A DNA stretch of 64,000 nucleotides from DATLZU01 sp051293835 (GTDB taxonomy: Bacteria; Nitrospirota; Nitrospiria; Nitrospirales; Nitrospiraceae): assembly GCA_051293835.1 (NCBI GenBank), contig JBPKMA010000001.1:186001-250000 (forward strand), given 5' to 3'. The notes under the pieces are model-generated. The model saw nothing but the letters and a program-made list of their open reading frames with translations. It was not told the origin of the DNA and ran no database searches. Every line of letters starts with the position of its first letter. Position 1 is the first letter of the stretch. This document shows positions 1 to 9,011 of the stretch, one piece after another. Made by a program: the position numbers and the translations under genes.

Positions 1-551
1 GACATACCGTGACGCTGCTCACGGTGGGTTGCGTCGTCATGGCGATGAACGTGGCGATTCCTGATCGCCTGGCAGAAGCCTGTGAGTTTGGAGTTGGAGC
101 CATGCTAGTGGTGCTCGGGGTGTCGCTGGCGCTCAAGATGTCCCGAGAACGGTGGCATCTGCATGCCCACGAGCACGACGGAAAACGACACCTCCACTTC
201 CACAGCCATCGATCCGGCGCCGATCACGTCCATGGGCACTGGCTGAAACATTCGTTTCAACCGTTGTTGATCGGGATGGCCCACGGCTTGGCCGGATCCG
301 CCGCGCTGCTCCTGGTGGTACTCTCCACCGTCCGAACGTTGGGCGAAGGGGTGGCTTACATTCTCGTGTTGGGCGCCGGGTCCATCTTCGGGATGATACT
401 GGTCGGGCTGGCACTGAGCGTTCCGGTCGTCTGGTCGCTTTCCCTTGGTCGCCGGGCGTATTGGGCGGTGCAGGGACTTGCTAGCCTGGGAAGCATCGGT
501 TTGGGAATCGCTATGATGGTTCGTATCGGATTCGCCAGGGGGGTGCTGTAG
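1..551 (+). CDS. UreH/NicO-like metal permease, 3' part
   Basis: The reading frame is open from the window edge (first whole codon at base 3), so the start lies outside. The visible 180 or so residues hold several hydrophobic segments, a His-rich cytoplasmic loop (HLHAHEHDGKRHLHFHSH, about residues 51-68) and the segment GMAHGLAGSAAL. This layout fits the UreH / TauE-SafE / nickel-cobalt permease group, inner-membrane proteins that move Ni or Co or help urease and hydrogenase maturation. The His loop suggests metal binding. The actual substrate cannot be read from the sequence. No urease or hydrogenase gene is seen in the window. A stem-loop follows the stop. Confidence 0.7.
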   Translation, partial: HTVTLLTVGCVVMAMNVAIPDRLAEACEFGVGAMLVVLGVSLALKMSRERWHLHAHEHDGKRHLHFHSHRSGADHVHGHWLKHSFQPLLIGMAHGLAGSAALLLVVLSTVRTLGEGVAYILVLGAGSIFGMILVGLALSVPVVWSLSLGRRAYWAVQGLASLGSIGLGIAMMVRIGFARGVL

Positions 552-590
552 GCTGTCGCGATTCGGTTCGGGAGGCCACCTGGCACGCCC

Positions 591-614
591 GCGGCTTTCT
601 TCGTGCGAAGCCGC
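591..614 (+). terminator. Stem-loop after the permease gene
   Basis: A perfect 7-bp stem (GCGGCTT at 591-597 and AAGCCGC at 608-614) with a 10-nt loop lies 40 bases past the stop codon. There is no U tract, so an intrinsic terminator is only a guess. Confidence 0.35.
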
Positions 615-615
615 A

Positions 616-641
616 ACAGGTGTGATAATCTGTGCACCTGT
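616..641 (+). promoter_or_regulatory. Inverted repeat over an extended -10 element
   Basis: ACAGGTG (616-622) and CACCTGT (635-641) are perfect inverted arms. Between them lies TGTGATAAT, which looks like an extended -10 (TGn plus GATAAT at 624-629). It sits about 50 bases before the next gene. An operator overlapping a promoter is a plausible reading, but no -35 is clear. Confidence 0.35.
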
Positions 642-689
642 GTGTCGGATGACCGGAGGAGGCCGCCGATGCGATGATCGGCCGACGGG

Positions 690-1487
690 GTGCCGCTTGT
701 GAAGATCCGGGTGCTGGGGTGTCACGGTTCTGACCAGCTCTTGGATGAAGCGCACGGACCGCTGCAGTGCGGAACCTGTGGGTTTCTCGTCAATGGAACC
801 GTGCTGGTGGATGCGGGCACTGTCGGTTCGCAGCTTCGGTTGGCCGAGCAAAAGCAGATTCGCCATGTCCTGCTGTCTCATCTTCACTTCGACCACATCA
901 AGGGGTTGCCGACGCTGGCCGACAATCTGGTCGGCGAATCCGAGATCCCGGTCGGTGTCGCCAGTATCCCGGAAGTGCTCAAAGGGCTGGAAACCCACAT
1001 CTTCAACGGCGAGGTGTATCCGGACTTTTTCCGGTTGCCCGACCCTGGCCGGCCGGTCTTTGTCTCGTGCCCGCTTACGGCCGGCAAGGAAGCCAGGCTG
1101 TCCGGATTGACCGTGATTCCCGTTCCGGTGAACCATCTGGTGCCAACGGTCGGATTTGTGCTGACTGACGGCGTGGCGACGGTGCTGTACAGCGGTGATA
1201 CGTACCGGACCGACCAACTTTGGCGCATTGCAGCGGGCTTCCCAACGCTGAAAGCGGCCTTCATCGAGACTTCCTTTCCCAATGAGATGGAAGAATTGGC
1301 CAAGCTCACCAAGCATTTGACGCCCGCGCTTTTGGCAAAAGAATTCCGCAAGATCGGCCGTCCGGGCCTCGCGCTCTATGTCTATCACATGAAACCGCGG
1401 TTTCGAGATCGGATCCTGCGCCAACTCAGTGATCTGAACGTGCCGAATCTGACCGTGTTGGAAGAAGGGCAGGAGCTCATCATCTAA
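690..1487 (+). CDS. MBL-fold metallo-hydrolase (class II cAMP phosphodiesterase-like)
   Basis: A 265-residue single-domain protein with no signal peptide. The metal-binding motif LSHLHFDHIKGL (about residues 63-74) matches the HxHxDH signature of the metallo-beta-lactamase fold, and the later YSGDT motif gives another metal ligand. The beginning VKIRVLGCHGS and overall length resemble class II 3',5'-cyclic-nucleotide phosphodiesterases and related hydrolases. Substrate is unknown. The start is GTG at 690; another GTG at 699 is equally possible. It ends 13 bases before accD, so the two are probably co-transcribed. Confidence 0.75.
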   Translation: MPLVKIRVLGCHGSDQLLDEAHGPLQCGTCGFLVNGTVLVDAGTVGSQLRLAEQKQIRHVLLSHLHFDHIKGLPTLADNLVGESEIPVGVASIPEVLKGLETHIFNGEVYPDFFRLPDPGRPVFVSCPLTAGKEARLSGLTVIPVPVNHLVPTVGFVLTDGVATVLYSGDTYRTDQLWRIAAGFPTLKAAFIETSFPNEMEELAKLTKHLTPALLAKEFRKIGRPGLALYVYHMKPRFRDRILRQLSDLNVPNLTVLEEGQELII

Positions 1488-1500
1488 GCAGTGAGGATCT

Positions 1501-2337
1501 ATGGCGTGGTTTAAAAAACACAAATCGACCGAAACCGAGGGACCGAGACGAACGAAGGTCGCGGAGGGCATGTGGCTAAAGTGCAATCATTGCCGTGAGA
1601 TCGTCTATCGCAAGGAAGTCGAACGCAACAACAAAGTTTGCCCCAAGTGCGATTACCATTTCCCTATTTCTGTCATGGAGCGCATCTCTCTCCTGGTGGA
1701 TCTGGGGACGTTCAAAGAGTGGGATGCGGAACTGGAACCGCTCGATCCGCTGGAGTTTCACGACACCCAGTCCTACCGTGAACGGGTGAAGACCCAGCAG
1801 GAAAAAACGGGCCGCAAGGACGCGATTGTTATCGGAGAGGGCTCGATCAACGGCAAGCGAGTGGCGTTGTGCGTTTTCGATTTCGGGTTCATGGGCGGCA
1901 GCATGGGTTCCGTGGTCGGGGAGAAGATTTGCCGCGCGGTCGATCGGGCGCTGGCGTTCCGCCTGCCGGTGATCATGGTCACGACGTCGGGTGGCGCGCG
2001 GATGCAGGAAGGGATTCTCTCGCTGATGCAGATGGCCAAGACTGCGGCGGCGATCGCGAAACTAGGGGAGGCCAAACTGCCGTTCATTTCCGTGTTGGCC
2101 GATCCGACGTTCGGCGGCGTGACGGCCAGTGTGGCGATGTTGGGCGATGTGATCATCGCTGAGCCCAAAGCGTTGATCGGATTCGCCGGCCCCCGCGTCA
2201 TCGAGCAGACGATCAAGCAGCAATTGCCCGACCAGTTTCAGCGGGCCGAGTTTCTGTTGGAGCACGGCATGATCGACATGATCGTCGAGCGCAAACAACT
2301 GAAGGAAACGCTGAGCACGCTGGTGAACCACTTCTAG
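1501..2337 (+). CDS. accD: Acetyl-CoA carboxylase carboxyltransferase subunit beta
   Basis: Beta subunit of the carboxyltransferase half of acetyl-CoA carboxylase, which moves the carboxyl group from biotin to acetyl-CoA to form malonyl-CoA for fatty acid synthesis. It is 278 residues, normal for the family. The N-terminus has the four-cysteine zinc ribbon (CNHC ... CPKC, residues about 28-50). The crotonase-like core carries TTSGGARMQEG and the oxyanion-hole region DPTFGGVTASVA. It is followed 31 bases later by folC, the frequent accD-folC arrangement. Confidence 0.97.
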   Translation: MAWFKKHKSTETEGPRRTKVAEGMWLKCNHCREIVYRKEVERNNKVCPKCDYHFPISVMERISLLVDLGTFKEWDAELEPLDPLEFHDTQSYRERVKTQQEKTGRKDAIVIGEGSINGKRVALCVFDFGFMGGSMGSVVGEKICRAVDRALAFRLPVIMVTTSGGARMQEGILSLMQMAKTAAAIAKLGEAKLPFISVLADPTFGGVTASVAMLGDVIIAEPKALIGFAGPRVIEQTIKQQLPDQFQRAEFLLEHGMIDMIVERKQLKETLSTLVNHF

Positions 2338-2368
2338 CGTCACACCTGCCCGCACCGAGCCGTCCGCG

Positions 2369-3664
2369 ATGTTCTACGAATCCGCCGTCGAGTTTCTCTA
2401 CGGGCTCCAGAAACATGGGATCAAACTCGGACTGGACAACATGCGTCTGTTGACAAGTCGCTTGGGCGAACCGCAGCGGTGCTATCGGATCCTACATATT
2501 GGCGGGACCAACGGTAAGGGATCCACCGCGGCCCTTGCGGCGGCGATCCTGCAGGCTGCAGGGTACCGTGTCGGTCTCTATACGTCGCCCCATCTGATCG
2601 ATTTTCGCGAGCGTATCCGCGTCAACGATGAACTGATCAGCGCAGCGCAGGTGGTGGAGTTGACCGAGCGCCTCCGCAGCGTTGTCCAGGGCGATTGTGC
2701 CCCGACGTTTTTCGAGTTCACTACTGCGATGGCTATGCAACACTTCGCCGATGCCGCGGTGGACGTAGCCGTGCTGGAAGTGGGCATGGGCGGCCGGTAC
2801 GACGCCACCAATATCGTTGAGCCGCTAGTCACAGGCATCACCACGGTCGCGCTGGATCACGAAGAGTACCTCGGCCGGACGGTGGATGCGATCGCGTCGG
2901 AAAAGGCCGGCATCATCAAGCCGGGCGTTCCGGTGATCGTCGGGCTGGTGCCCGCGGAGGCATTGACAGTTATCGAGGCCGTCGCGTTGCAGCGTCTGGC
3001 TCCTGTGTTGCGGCTGAACCGCGATTTCAGCGTGGAGGGAAAGAGCCCGGCGCGATTCCGGTACGACGGGGTTACCTTCTGTCACGATGAGCTGTCCTGC
3101 ACGCTGGAGGGACGGCATCAACTGGACAATGCCGCCTGCGCGCTGGCGATGATCGAAGCGGCAGGCGCCAGCGGACTGCCGGTTTCGGAGTCGGCGATCC
3201 GCGCTGGCCTTAGGTCCGTTCGATGGGAGGGGCGGCTTGAGGTGGTCGAACAGGAGCCGACCGTTTTGCTAGACGGCGCACACAACCCGTCGGCGGCCCA
3301 AGTGCTCGCCGATTACTTGGATCGGTATCGGTGCGATCATCCGGGTTCGCGTGTGATTCTGGTGCTTGGCATGATGCGGGACAAGGATCACCGCGGCTTC
3401 CTGGCCAGGCTGCTTCCGGTCGTGGACGAGGTTGTGTTGACCCAAGCGGATATCGCCCGCGCGGCTCGCGCCGACGATCTCCGTCGCGCGCTTGCTGATT
3501 TGATTCCCTCCGCCCATGCGGTCTCGCCGGCCGCCGACGCGCTAGCATTGGCCAAGCGTTTGGCCGCTCCCTCCGATCTGATCTGCGTCACCGGTTCCTT
3601 GATGCTGGTGGGCGATATCAAGGCCCTCCTGCGTGGCTGTTGGCCCTCGCCTCTCCGGGGTTGA
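2369..3664 (+). CDS. folC: Bifunctional dihydrofolate / folylpolyglutamate synthase
   Basis: Adds glutamate to dihydropteroate and folates (Mur-ligase family). It has 431 residues. The P-loop GGTNGKGSTAA is near residue 45, and the Mur-ligase centre EVGMGGRYDATNIV and the C-terminal LDGAHNPSA motif are all present. The start ATG is 31 bases after accD. Its TGA (3662-3664) is one base from the probable ATG of lptD, implying translational coupling. Confidence 0.96.
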   Translation: MFYESAVEFLYGLQKHGIKLGLDNMRLLTSRLGEPQRCYRILHIGGTNGKGSTAALAAAILQAAGYRVGLYTSPHLIDFRERIRVNDELISAAQVVELTERLRSVVQGDCAPTFFEFTTAMAMQHFADAAVDVAVLEVGMGGRYDATNIVEPLVTGITTVALDHEEYLGRTVDAIASEKAGIIKPGVPVIVGLVPAEALTVIEAVALQRLAPVLRLNRDFSVEGKSPARFRYDGVTFCHDELSCTLEGRHQLDNAACALAMIEAAGASGLPVSESAIRAGLRSVRWEGRLEVVEQEPTVLLDGAHNPSAAQVLADYLDRYRCDHPGSRVILVLGMMRDKDHRGFLARLLPVVDEVVLTQADIARAARADDLRRALADLIPSAHAVSPAADALALAKRLAAPSDLICVTGSLMLVGDIKALLRGCWPSPLRG

Positions 3665-3665
3665 G

Positions 3666-6131
3666 ATGGGTCGACGGCCCGGGTCGGTCATCGGGTGGTC
3701 GTGCTGTGCGCTGAGTTGGTTTCTTCTGATGGGTTGGGTTTCACCCGTGCGGGGCGCGGGCGAACCGGCCGCCCCGTCGACCGCCACCACGACTGCCGCT
3801 GCCGCACAGCCGATCGAGATCACCGCCAACCGGATCGACTACCTGAAGGAACTGGAAACGTACGAAGCCGAGGGGTCCGTGGTCATCGTCCAAGGGACGG
3901 TCCGTCTGACGGCCGACCATGTGACTGTCAGAATGCTGCCGGGCATCCTAATCGCGACAGGCCATGTCCATCTCGCTGATCCGAAGGCGGACGTGTGGGC
4001 CGAGCGGCTGGAGCTGAACGTCAATACCGAAGCCGGCGTCGTCATCAACGGTCAGGTTTATCTGCGGCCGACCAATACGTTCGTGACGGGCCGTCTGCTC
4101 CAGCGTTTCTCGGAAGATCATTACCGGGCCAAAGACGGATCGTTCACCAACTGCGATGCCATGGAGGGAGCAATTCCCGCCTGGCGTTTCACGTTCGATG
4201 ATATCGATGTCAACGCGGGGGAGAGCGTGGCGCTTAAGGGCGTATGGCTGTGCGTCAATGATGTGCCGGTCGTGCCGATCCCCACCCTCACGTACCCGCT
4301 TAGCACCCGCAAGAGCGGGTTTCTGATCCCCAATGTCGGGTATGACAACCGGTTCGGCGCCAGTGTCCGGCAGAGCTACTTTTGGGCCATCAACCCCAGC
4401 CAAGATTTGACCGTCTCGCCGCAGTACTACAGCGATCTGGGGTACGGTGGCGACTTGGAATATCGGTACGTGCTGGATCGCAAATCGCGGGGCCAGTGGC
4501 TCGTCAGCGCGCTGCAGCAGCAAAAGTTGCCCAATGTGGCCGGGGTAAACCCGGAAGGAGCGGATGTCCGGCGAACGCGGGCGCTGATCAGCGGGACACA
4601 CGTTCAGCAGGTCAACCCTGACTTGCTCATTCGCGCCCAGGCGTTTCTCGTGACTGACCCCGATTATCTGCAGCAACTCAGCAATTCCGGCACCCAACGG
4701 GCGTTGCCCAGCGGGGAGTCCAGTCTGTTGGGCAGCCGGCGCGTGCCCTATGGCAACCTCTATCTGCTTGGCCAATATCTCCAGCCTCTGCAATCCGGCG
4801 GCAGCGACACATTCCAGCGGCTTCCGGAATTCGGATACACGGTGTCCAACTTTGCGCCCTTTGGTGGTCCGGTGCTCCTTGGGATGGACGCCAACTTCGT
4901 GAACTTCTATCGCGACCGGGGCTTCACGCAGAATCGGGTTGACCTAACGCCAGGCCTGTCAACAGAGATGCTCAACATCGGTCATGTCGTCGGTCTGACG
5001 CCGCGACTCAAGGTGCGGGAGGTTTACTACACGCGCGGCGTGCGAACGGAAGAATCAGTGCACCGCGAAACGCTATGGGCCTCGCTGGAGGCGAGCTCCA
5101 AACTGGTGCGACGGTTCCGGACAGGCGACGGCGGAGGATTCCTGCACACGATCGAACCAGGCGTGATTTACGAATACGTGCCGCCAACCGATCAATCGCA
5201 AATCACGCAGATCGATCAGGTAGACGATCTGCCGAAGAAAAATTTGCTGACCTATTCGTTGCGAAGCCAGTTGCTCCAACAGATGGCGCAGGGCGGCAGT
5301 TTCAACTGGTTGGACTTGACGCTGGCGCAAAGCTACCGCGTGGGCGCGGTACAGACGAGGGCCAGAGATTTCACCCCAGGCGTGTTGCCGGAGGTCGGAT
5401 CTGTGACCCAACCGCTTGTGCCGGCCACCGTGGCGATCGACGGAAAGAAGTTTTCCGATGTGTGGCTGCGGGCGGTGATCGGGAATATGACCCCTCAGGT
5501 CGTGCCCGCGCCGGGGCAGGCGTTCGCAAGAGGTAGCGCCGCCGGGATCGGATCGCTTCCGACCTTGAACAAGTATCTCGTGGTGGATGCGTTCCTCGAT
5601 CCGTATCGCAGGACCATGAGCCAGTGGAATACGGACCTCCACTTCCAGCAACAGAACCTGTGGTATGTGGAAATCGGACAGCGTCATACGCGTGAGGGAA
5701 ACCGTGTGCGGCGCGGAGATGTGTGGAATCCGATCTCGTTCAACGAAGTGTTTGCGCCGACGCCGGAAATTCAGTTTGTGACTGCGGGAGGTGCGTTTCG
5801 AACACCATGGGGCTGGACCGTTGGAGCCAAGGGGTACTATGACGTCAAGAACGGTCGGAGTCCGGAATACGATGTGGTGGCGCTCTATCAGAATCCGTGC
5901 AAGTGCTGGTCGCTGGGACTCTACTACCTGCAATTCCCCGACCGGGCACAATACAATTTCATGCTGAGTTTGACCGGCGTGGGATGGACCGAAAACTTCG
6001 GCACCGCGGTCTTGCGCACGGTCCTCAGCCCGCTGTTGATGGGCGAGCGCGGCCTGCCTTGGGCTTCTCCTGGCGGTCCCTATGGGCGGCCGCAGCCGGA
6101 ACCCTTGCCGCCGGGTGCCGTCCAGCCTTAG
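3666..6131 (+). CDS. lptD: LPS-assembly outer-membrane protein LptD
   Basis: LptD is the outer-membrane beta-barrel that, with LptE, inserts lipopolysaccharide into the outer leaflet. The start at 3666 is preferred over 3633 because it follows the folC stop and gives a signal peptide (MGRRPGSVIGW... ending near VRGAG). About residues 40-170 form the OstA/LptA-like jellyroll (ITANRIDYLKELETYEAEGSV), followed by the LPS_assembly barrel. Length is 821 residues, within the family range. Several cysteines are present (NCDAM, NPCKCW), as expected for a disulfide-containing LptD. No lptE is visible in the window. Confidence 0.9.
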   Translation: MGRRPGSVIGWSCCALSWFLLMGWVSPVRGAGEPAAPSTATTTAAAAQPIEITANRIDYLKELETYEAEGSVVIVQGTVRLTADHVTVRMLPGILIATGHVHLADPKADVWAERLELNVNTEAGVVINGQVYLRPTNTFVTGRLLQRFSEDHYRAKDGSFTNCDAMEGAIPAWRFTFDDIDVNAGESVALKGVWLCVNDVPVVPIPTLTYPLSTRKSGFLIPNVGYDNRFGASVRQSYFWAINPSQDLTVSPQYYSDLGYGGDLEYRYVLDRKSRGQWLVSALQQQKLPNVAGVNPEGADVRRTRALISGTHVQQVNPDLLIRAQAFLVTDPDYLQQLSNSGTQRALPSGESSLLGSRRVPYGNLYLLGQYLQPLQSGGSDTFQRLPEFGYTVSNFAPFGGPVLLGMDANFVNFYRDRGFTQNRVDLTPGLSTEMLNIGHVVGLTPRLKVREVYYTRGVRTEESVHRETLWASLEASSKLVRRFRTGDGGGFLHTIEPGVIYEYVPPTDQSQITQIDQVDDLPKKNLLTYSLRSQLLQQMAQGGSFNWLDLTLAQSYRVGAVQTRARDFTPGVLPEVGSVTQPLVPATVAIDGKKFSDVWLRAVIGNMTPQVVPAPGQAFARGSAAGIGSLPTLNKYLVVDAFLDPYRRTMSQWNTDLHFQQQNLWYVEIGQRHTREGNRVRRGDVWNPISFNEVFAPTPEIQFVTAGGAFRTPWGWTVGAKGYYDVKNGRSPEYDVVALYQNPCKCWSLGLYYLQFPDRAQYNFMLSLTGVGWTENFGTAVLRTVLSPLLMGERGLPWASPGGPYGRPQPEPLPPGAVQP

Positions 6132-6212
6132 AGGTAGGGAACCGTCATGTTCCCATCCGATTCGATTATCGGTTCACCCTGTAATGGCTCGGTTTTGACC
6201 GGGAGGTGTCTT

Positions 6213-6767
6213 ATGCAGCGGATGGTTCGTCCAGACTCGTCTCTGATCCGGTTTGGTCTGACCACCCTTATGGCTGCGGTGTTGCACGTGGCCGGGGTCC
6301 AGACCGATCCTGTCTACGGAGCCTCAGATGTGTCGGCTGGTCACCTGCAGCGCGCAAAGGTGTTTCTCGCTGCGGGTGACTACAAGCGAGCGATCGAGGC
6401 CTGCCAGCGGGAAATCGATGTGCATCCGTCGGCAGAGAGCTACGTCTATCTGACATACGTGTACCATGCGCTGGACGGCTATCTGGATCATCTGGCTAAG
6501 ACCGATCGCTGGGTGGCGGTCGAACATCTCTTCCTCAATCTGGCGACCGGCCGGCCGGAAGATTTGGTCGATCCGCCGGATGTGCTGGCTCGGACTGCCA
6601 AAGAGATCATTCAGAGCGCGGTGCAACGTCAATCGGATATCAGCGCGGCGATGGCGACCAGATTGGACAAGGCGGTCACCGAGCGTCTGTGGAAACAGCA
6701 GACAGCATGGCGGGCTGCCAGACCCGATGATTGGTGGTTCGGTGTGCCGGACGGATGGGGGTGGTGA
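6213..6767 (+). CDS. Exported TPR-like protein, unknown function
   Basis: The start at 6213 is chosen for its strong ribosome site GGGAGGTG seven bases upstream; an in-frame ATG at 6147 has none. The 184-residue product begins with a probable signal peptide or anchor (about residues 12-35). It then has one clear tetratricopeptide-like unit (LAAGDYKRAIEACQREIDVHPS) and an uncharacterised helical tail ending in a Trp/Gly-rich stretch (DDWWFGVPDGWGW). No specific function is recognised. It lies 80 bases after lptD and may be co-transcribed; an envelope role is inference only. Confidence 0.65.
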   Translation: MQRMVRPDSSLIRFGLTTLMAAVLHVAGVQTDPVYGASDVSAGHLQRAKVFLAAGDYKRAIEACQREIDVHPSAESYVYLTYVYHALDGYLDHLAKTDRWVAVEHLFLNLATGRPEDLVDPPDVLARTAKEIIQSAVQRQSDISAAMATRLDKAVTERLWKQQTAWRAARPDDWWFGVPDGWGW

Positions 6768-6840
6768 TGAGACGTAGGGGGAGTGCATCGTGCTGAGAGC
6801 GAGCAACCGTCTTGCTAGCGATGATGAATCGGCGTCGGCG

Positions 6841-6868
6841 TTGACAGTCCAAAGAAGTGTGGTATACG
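6841..6868 (+). promoter_or_regulatory. Sigma70-type promoter for trxA
   Basis: TTGACA at 6841-6846 and TATACG at 6863-6868 are separated by 16 bases, about 65 bases before trxA. The -35 is a perfect consensus. Confidence 0.6.
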
Positions 6869-6934
6869 ATGCGCGCACGTCTTTCTGCATGAATTCATGC
6901 CCCTGTTTGTGTTGAACCCGAGGGAGGAACGTCC

Positions 6935-7282
6935 GTGGGTAGCGATGTCTTAAAAGTCGATGAGGCGACCTGGGAGACCGAGGTCATCAAAGCGCCAGAG
7001 TTGGTCATGGTTGATTTTTGGGCGGTGTGGTGCGGGCCCTGTCAAATGGTTGCGCCGATCGTCGACGAACTAGCCAAGGAATATGCGGGCAGGCTTAGAG
7101 TCCGAAAACTGAACACCGATGAGAATCCCGAGATCGCAGGGCGCTATCAAATTATGAGCATTCCGACCATTTTGTTTTTCAAGAACGGCCAGCCTGTCGA
7201 GAAGCTCATCGGAGCGAGACCCAAGCAGCAGTTCAAGGAAGTGATCGATTCGTTGCTCGCCCAACATTCGGGCACAGCCTAA
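6935..7282 (+). CDS. trxA: Thioredoxin
   Basis: Cytoplasmic disulfide reductase of 115 residues. The active site WCGPC lies at about residues 32-36 in the usual context VDFWAVWCGPCQMVAP, and the cis-proline loop is SIPTILFF. The start is GTG at 6935 with GGGAGGAA upstream. It has its own promoter and is followed 24 bases later by recN. The gene is complete and ordinary. Confidence 0.96.
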   Translation: MGSDVLKVDEATWETEVIKAPELVMVDFWAVWCGPCQMVAPIVDELAKEYAGRLRVRKLNTDENPEIAGRYQIMSIPTILFFKNGQPVEKLIGARPKQQFKEVIDSLLAQHSGTA

Positions 7283-7306
7283 GGGTTTCACTCATGTCCC
7301 GCGGCT

Positions 7307-8992
7307 ATGCTCACCGAGCTGCACATCTCCAATTTTGCGGTCGTTGAGCAACTCGATCTTCAGCTTGCCGGAGGTTTTACGGTTCTCACCGGCGAGACGG
7401 GCGCGGGAAAATCCATCCTCATCGACGCGATCGGCTTATTGATCGGGGGGCGAGCCTCCACGGAGCAGATACGGGCCGGGACCGAGGAAGCTCATATCGA
7501 GGGGGCGTTTCGGCTGGATCCGACCTCTCCGGTCCTGAAAACGCTCCGAGACGCTGGTGTGCTGGGTGCGCAGGAGACCGAGTTGATCGTCCGGCGCATC
7601 TTGTCGCGTTCCGGACGAAACCGTGCGTACCTCAACGGCAGCTTGGCCCCTCTCCATCTCCTCGAATCCCTCGCCGGCACGGTCATCGACATTCATGGCC
7701 AACATGACCAGCAGTCGCTTCTGTCCATGCAGACGCAACAAGACATGCTGGACGCGTTCGGGCGCCTCGAAGCACTGCGCGACAGGTATGCAGCGGTCTA
7801 TGAGCGATGGCTGGCGAACCGGCGCGAACTGGAAGAGGCTGACCGTCTCTCGGCGGAGCGGGTCCAACGGGAGGACTTCCTTCGGTTTCAATTTCGCGAG
7901 ATCGAGGAGGCGGCGATTCGGCCGGGAGAGGAGGAACGTTTGCAGACCGAACACCGGCGCTTGGTGCACGCACGGCGTCTCGCAGAATTGACGCAGGCGG
8001 CCTATGAGTCGCTGTATGCCGGGGACCACGCCGTGATCAATCAACTCTCGGCGGTCGAGAAATGCCTCCGACAGCTTCAGGCAATCGACCCTGAAACCTC
8101 TGTGTGGGTTGAGGCGTGCGGGCAAATGGCTGTGCAATTGAAAGACCTCGCGGCGTCCCTTCGGGACTATCGGGACCGGTTGGAGCAGGACCCCGATCGG
8201 TTGGAGCAAGTCGAGGAACGGCTGGATCGCTTACAGCGGCTGAAGAAAAAATACGGCGGGAGCATTGAAGGTGTGCTAGGCTATGCCGCTCAACTGAAGC
8301 GGCAGCTTGAGGAACTCAGCGATTCTCAGATCCGGATCGCCGACTTACGGGTGTCGATCGAAGAAGACGTTCGCCGTCTGGATACGCTCGCATCACAGCT
8401 TTCCGATGGCCGCGCGAAGGCGGCGGAACGCATGCAGGAGCGGGTGTCGGAGGAACTGGCCGCTTTGCACATGGAAGACACTCGCTTCGAGATTCGAGTC
8501 AGAACTGGTGTCGGCCAAGAGGCGTTCTCGCCGACGGGGCGCGATGGTGTTGAATATCTGTTCTCGGCGAATCCAGGCGAGCCTCTTCAGCCGCTCGCCC
8601 GCGTCGCTTCAGGCGGGGAATTGTCGCGCGTCATGCTCGCGATCAAAACGGTCTTGTCCGAAACCGATCGGGTGCCCGTGCTGATCTTTGACGAAATCGA
8701 CTCCGGGATCGGCGGAGCGGTTGCGACCGTCATTGGACGACGGTTGCGGGCGTTGGGCGCCTTTCATCAAGTGCTGTGCGTCACTCATCTGCCTCAGGTC
8801 GCTTCGCAGGCCGAACACCATCTGTTGGTGGAAAAGAGCGTGCGGAGAAACCGGACGGTTACGTCGGTAAGGAAGCTCGATCGGCATGCCAGGCGGGAGG
8901 AGGTGGCCAGGATGCTCGGCGGTCTCACCATTACGAAGAAGGTGCGAGAGACGGCGGCGGAGATGCTCGACGGCGTGAAGGAAAAGAGGTGA
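7307..8992 (+). CDS. recN: DNA repair protein RecN
   Basis: SMC-like ATPase that acts in recombinational repair of double-strand breaks. It has 561 residues, typical for RecN. Walker A is GETGAGKSILIDAIG near residue 29, a coiled coil fills the middle, and the ABC signature SGGELSRVMLAIK and Walker B LIFDEIDSGIGG lie in the C-terminal half. It converges with the HD-GYP gene, whose stop is 11 bases away. Confidence 0.96.
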   Translation: MLTELHISNFAVVEQLDLQLAGGFTVLTGETGAGKSILIDAIGLLIGGRASTEQIRAGTEEAHIEGAFRLDPTSPVLKTLRDAGVLGAQETELIVRRILSRSGRNRAYLNGSLAPLHLLESLAGTVIDIHGQHDQQSLLSMQTQQDMLDAFGRLEALRDRYAAVYERWLANRRELEEADRLSAERVQREDFLRFQFREIEEAAIRPGEEERLQTEHRRLVHARRLAELTQAAYESLYAGDHAVINQLSAVEKCLRQLQAIDPETSVWVEACGQMAVQLKDLAASLRDYRDRLEQDPDRLEQVEERLDRLQRLKKKYGGSIEGVLGYAAQLKRQLEELSDSQIRIADLRVSIEEDVRRLDTLASQLSDGRAKAAERMQERVSEELAALHMEDTRFEIRVRTGVGQEAFSPTGRDGVEYLFSANPGEPLQPLARVASGGELSRVMLAIKTVLSETDRVPVLIFDEIDSGIGGAVATVIGRRLRALGAFHQVLCVTHLPQVASQAEHHLLVEKSVRRNRTVTSVRKLDRHARREEVARMLGGLTITKKVRETAAEMLDGVKEKR

Positions 8993-9011
8993 ACCCCAAG
9001 GCTTAGGGTTC
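8991..9011. terminator. Hairpin between convergent genes
   Basis: GAACCC (8991-8996) and GGGTTC (9006-9011) form a 6-bp stem in the 10-base gap between recN and the convergent HD-GYP gene. There is no T tract. It could stop transcription from both sides, perhaps weakly. Confidence 0.35.

Noticed and set aside
105..1586. 493-residue open frame on the minus strand
   Set aside because: It runs antisense to the permease, MBL hydrolase and accD genes, has an Arg/His/Pro-rich composition and no domain. It is a by-product of GC-rich codons.
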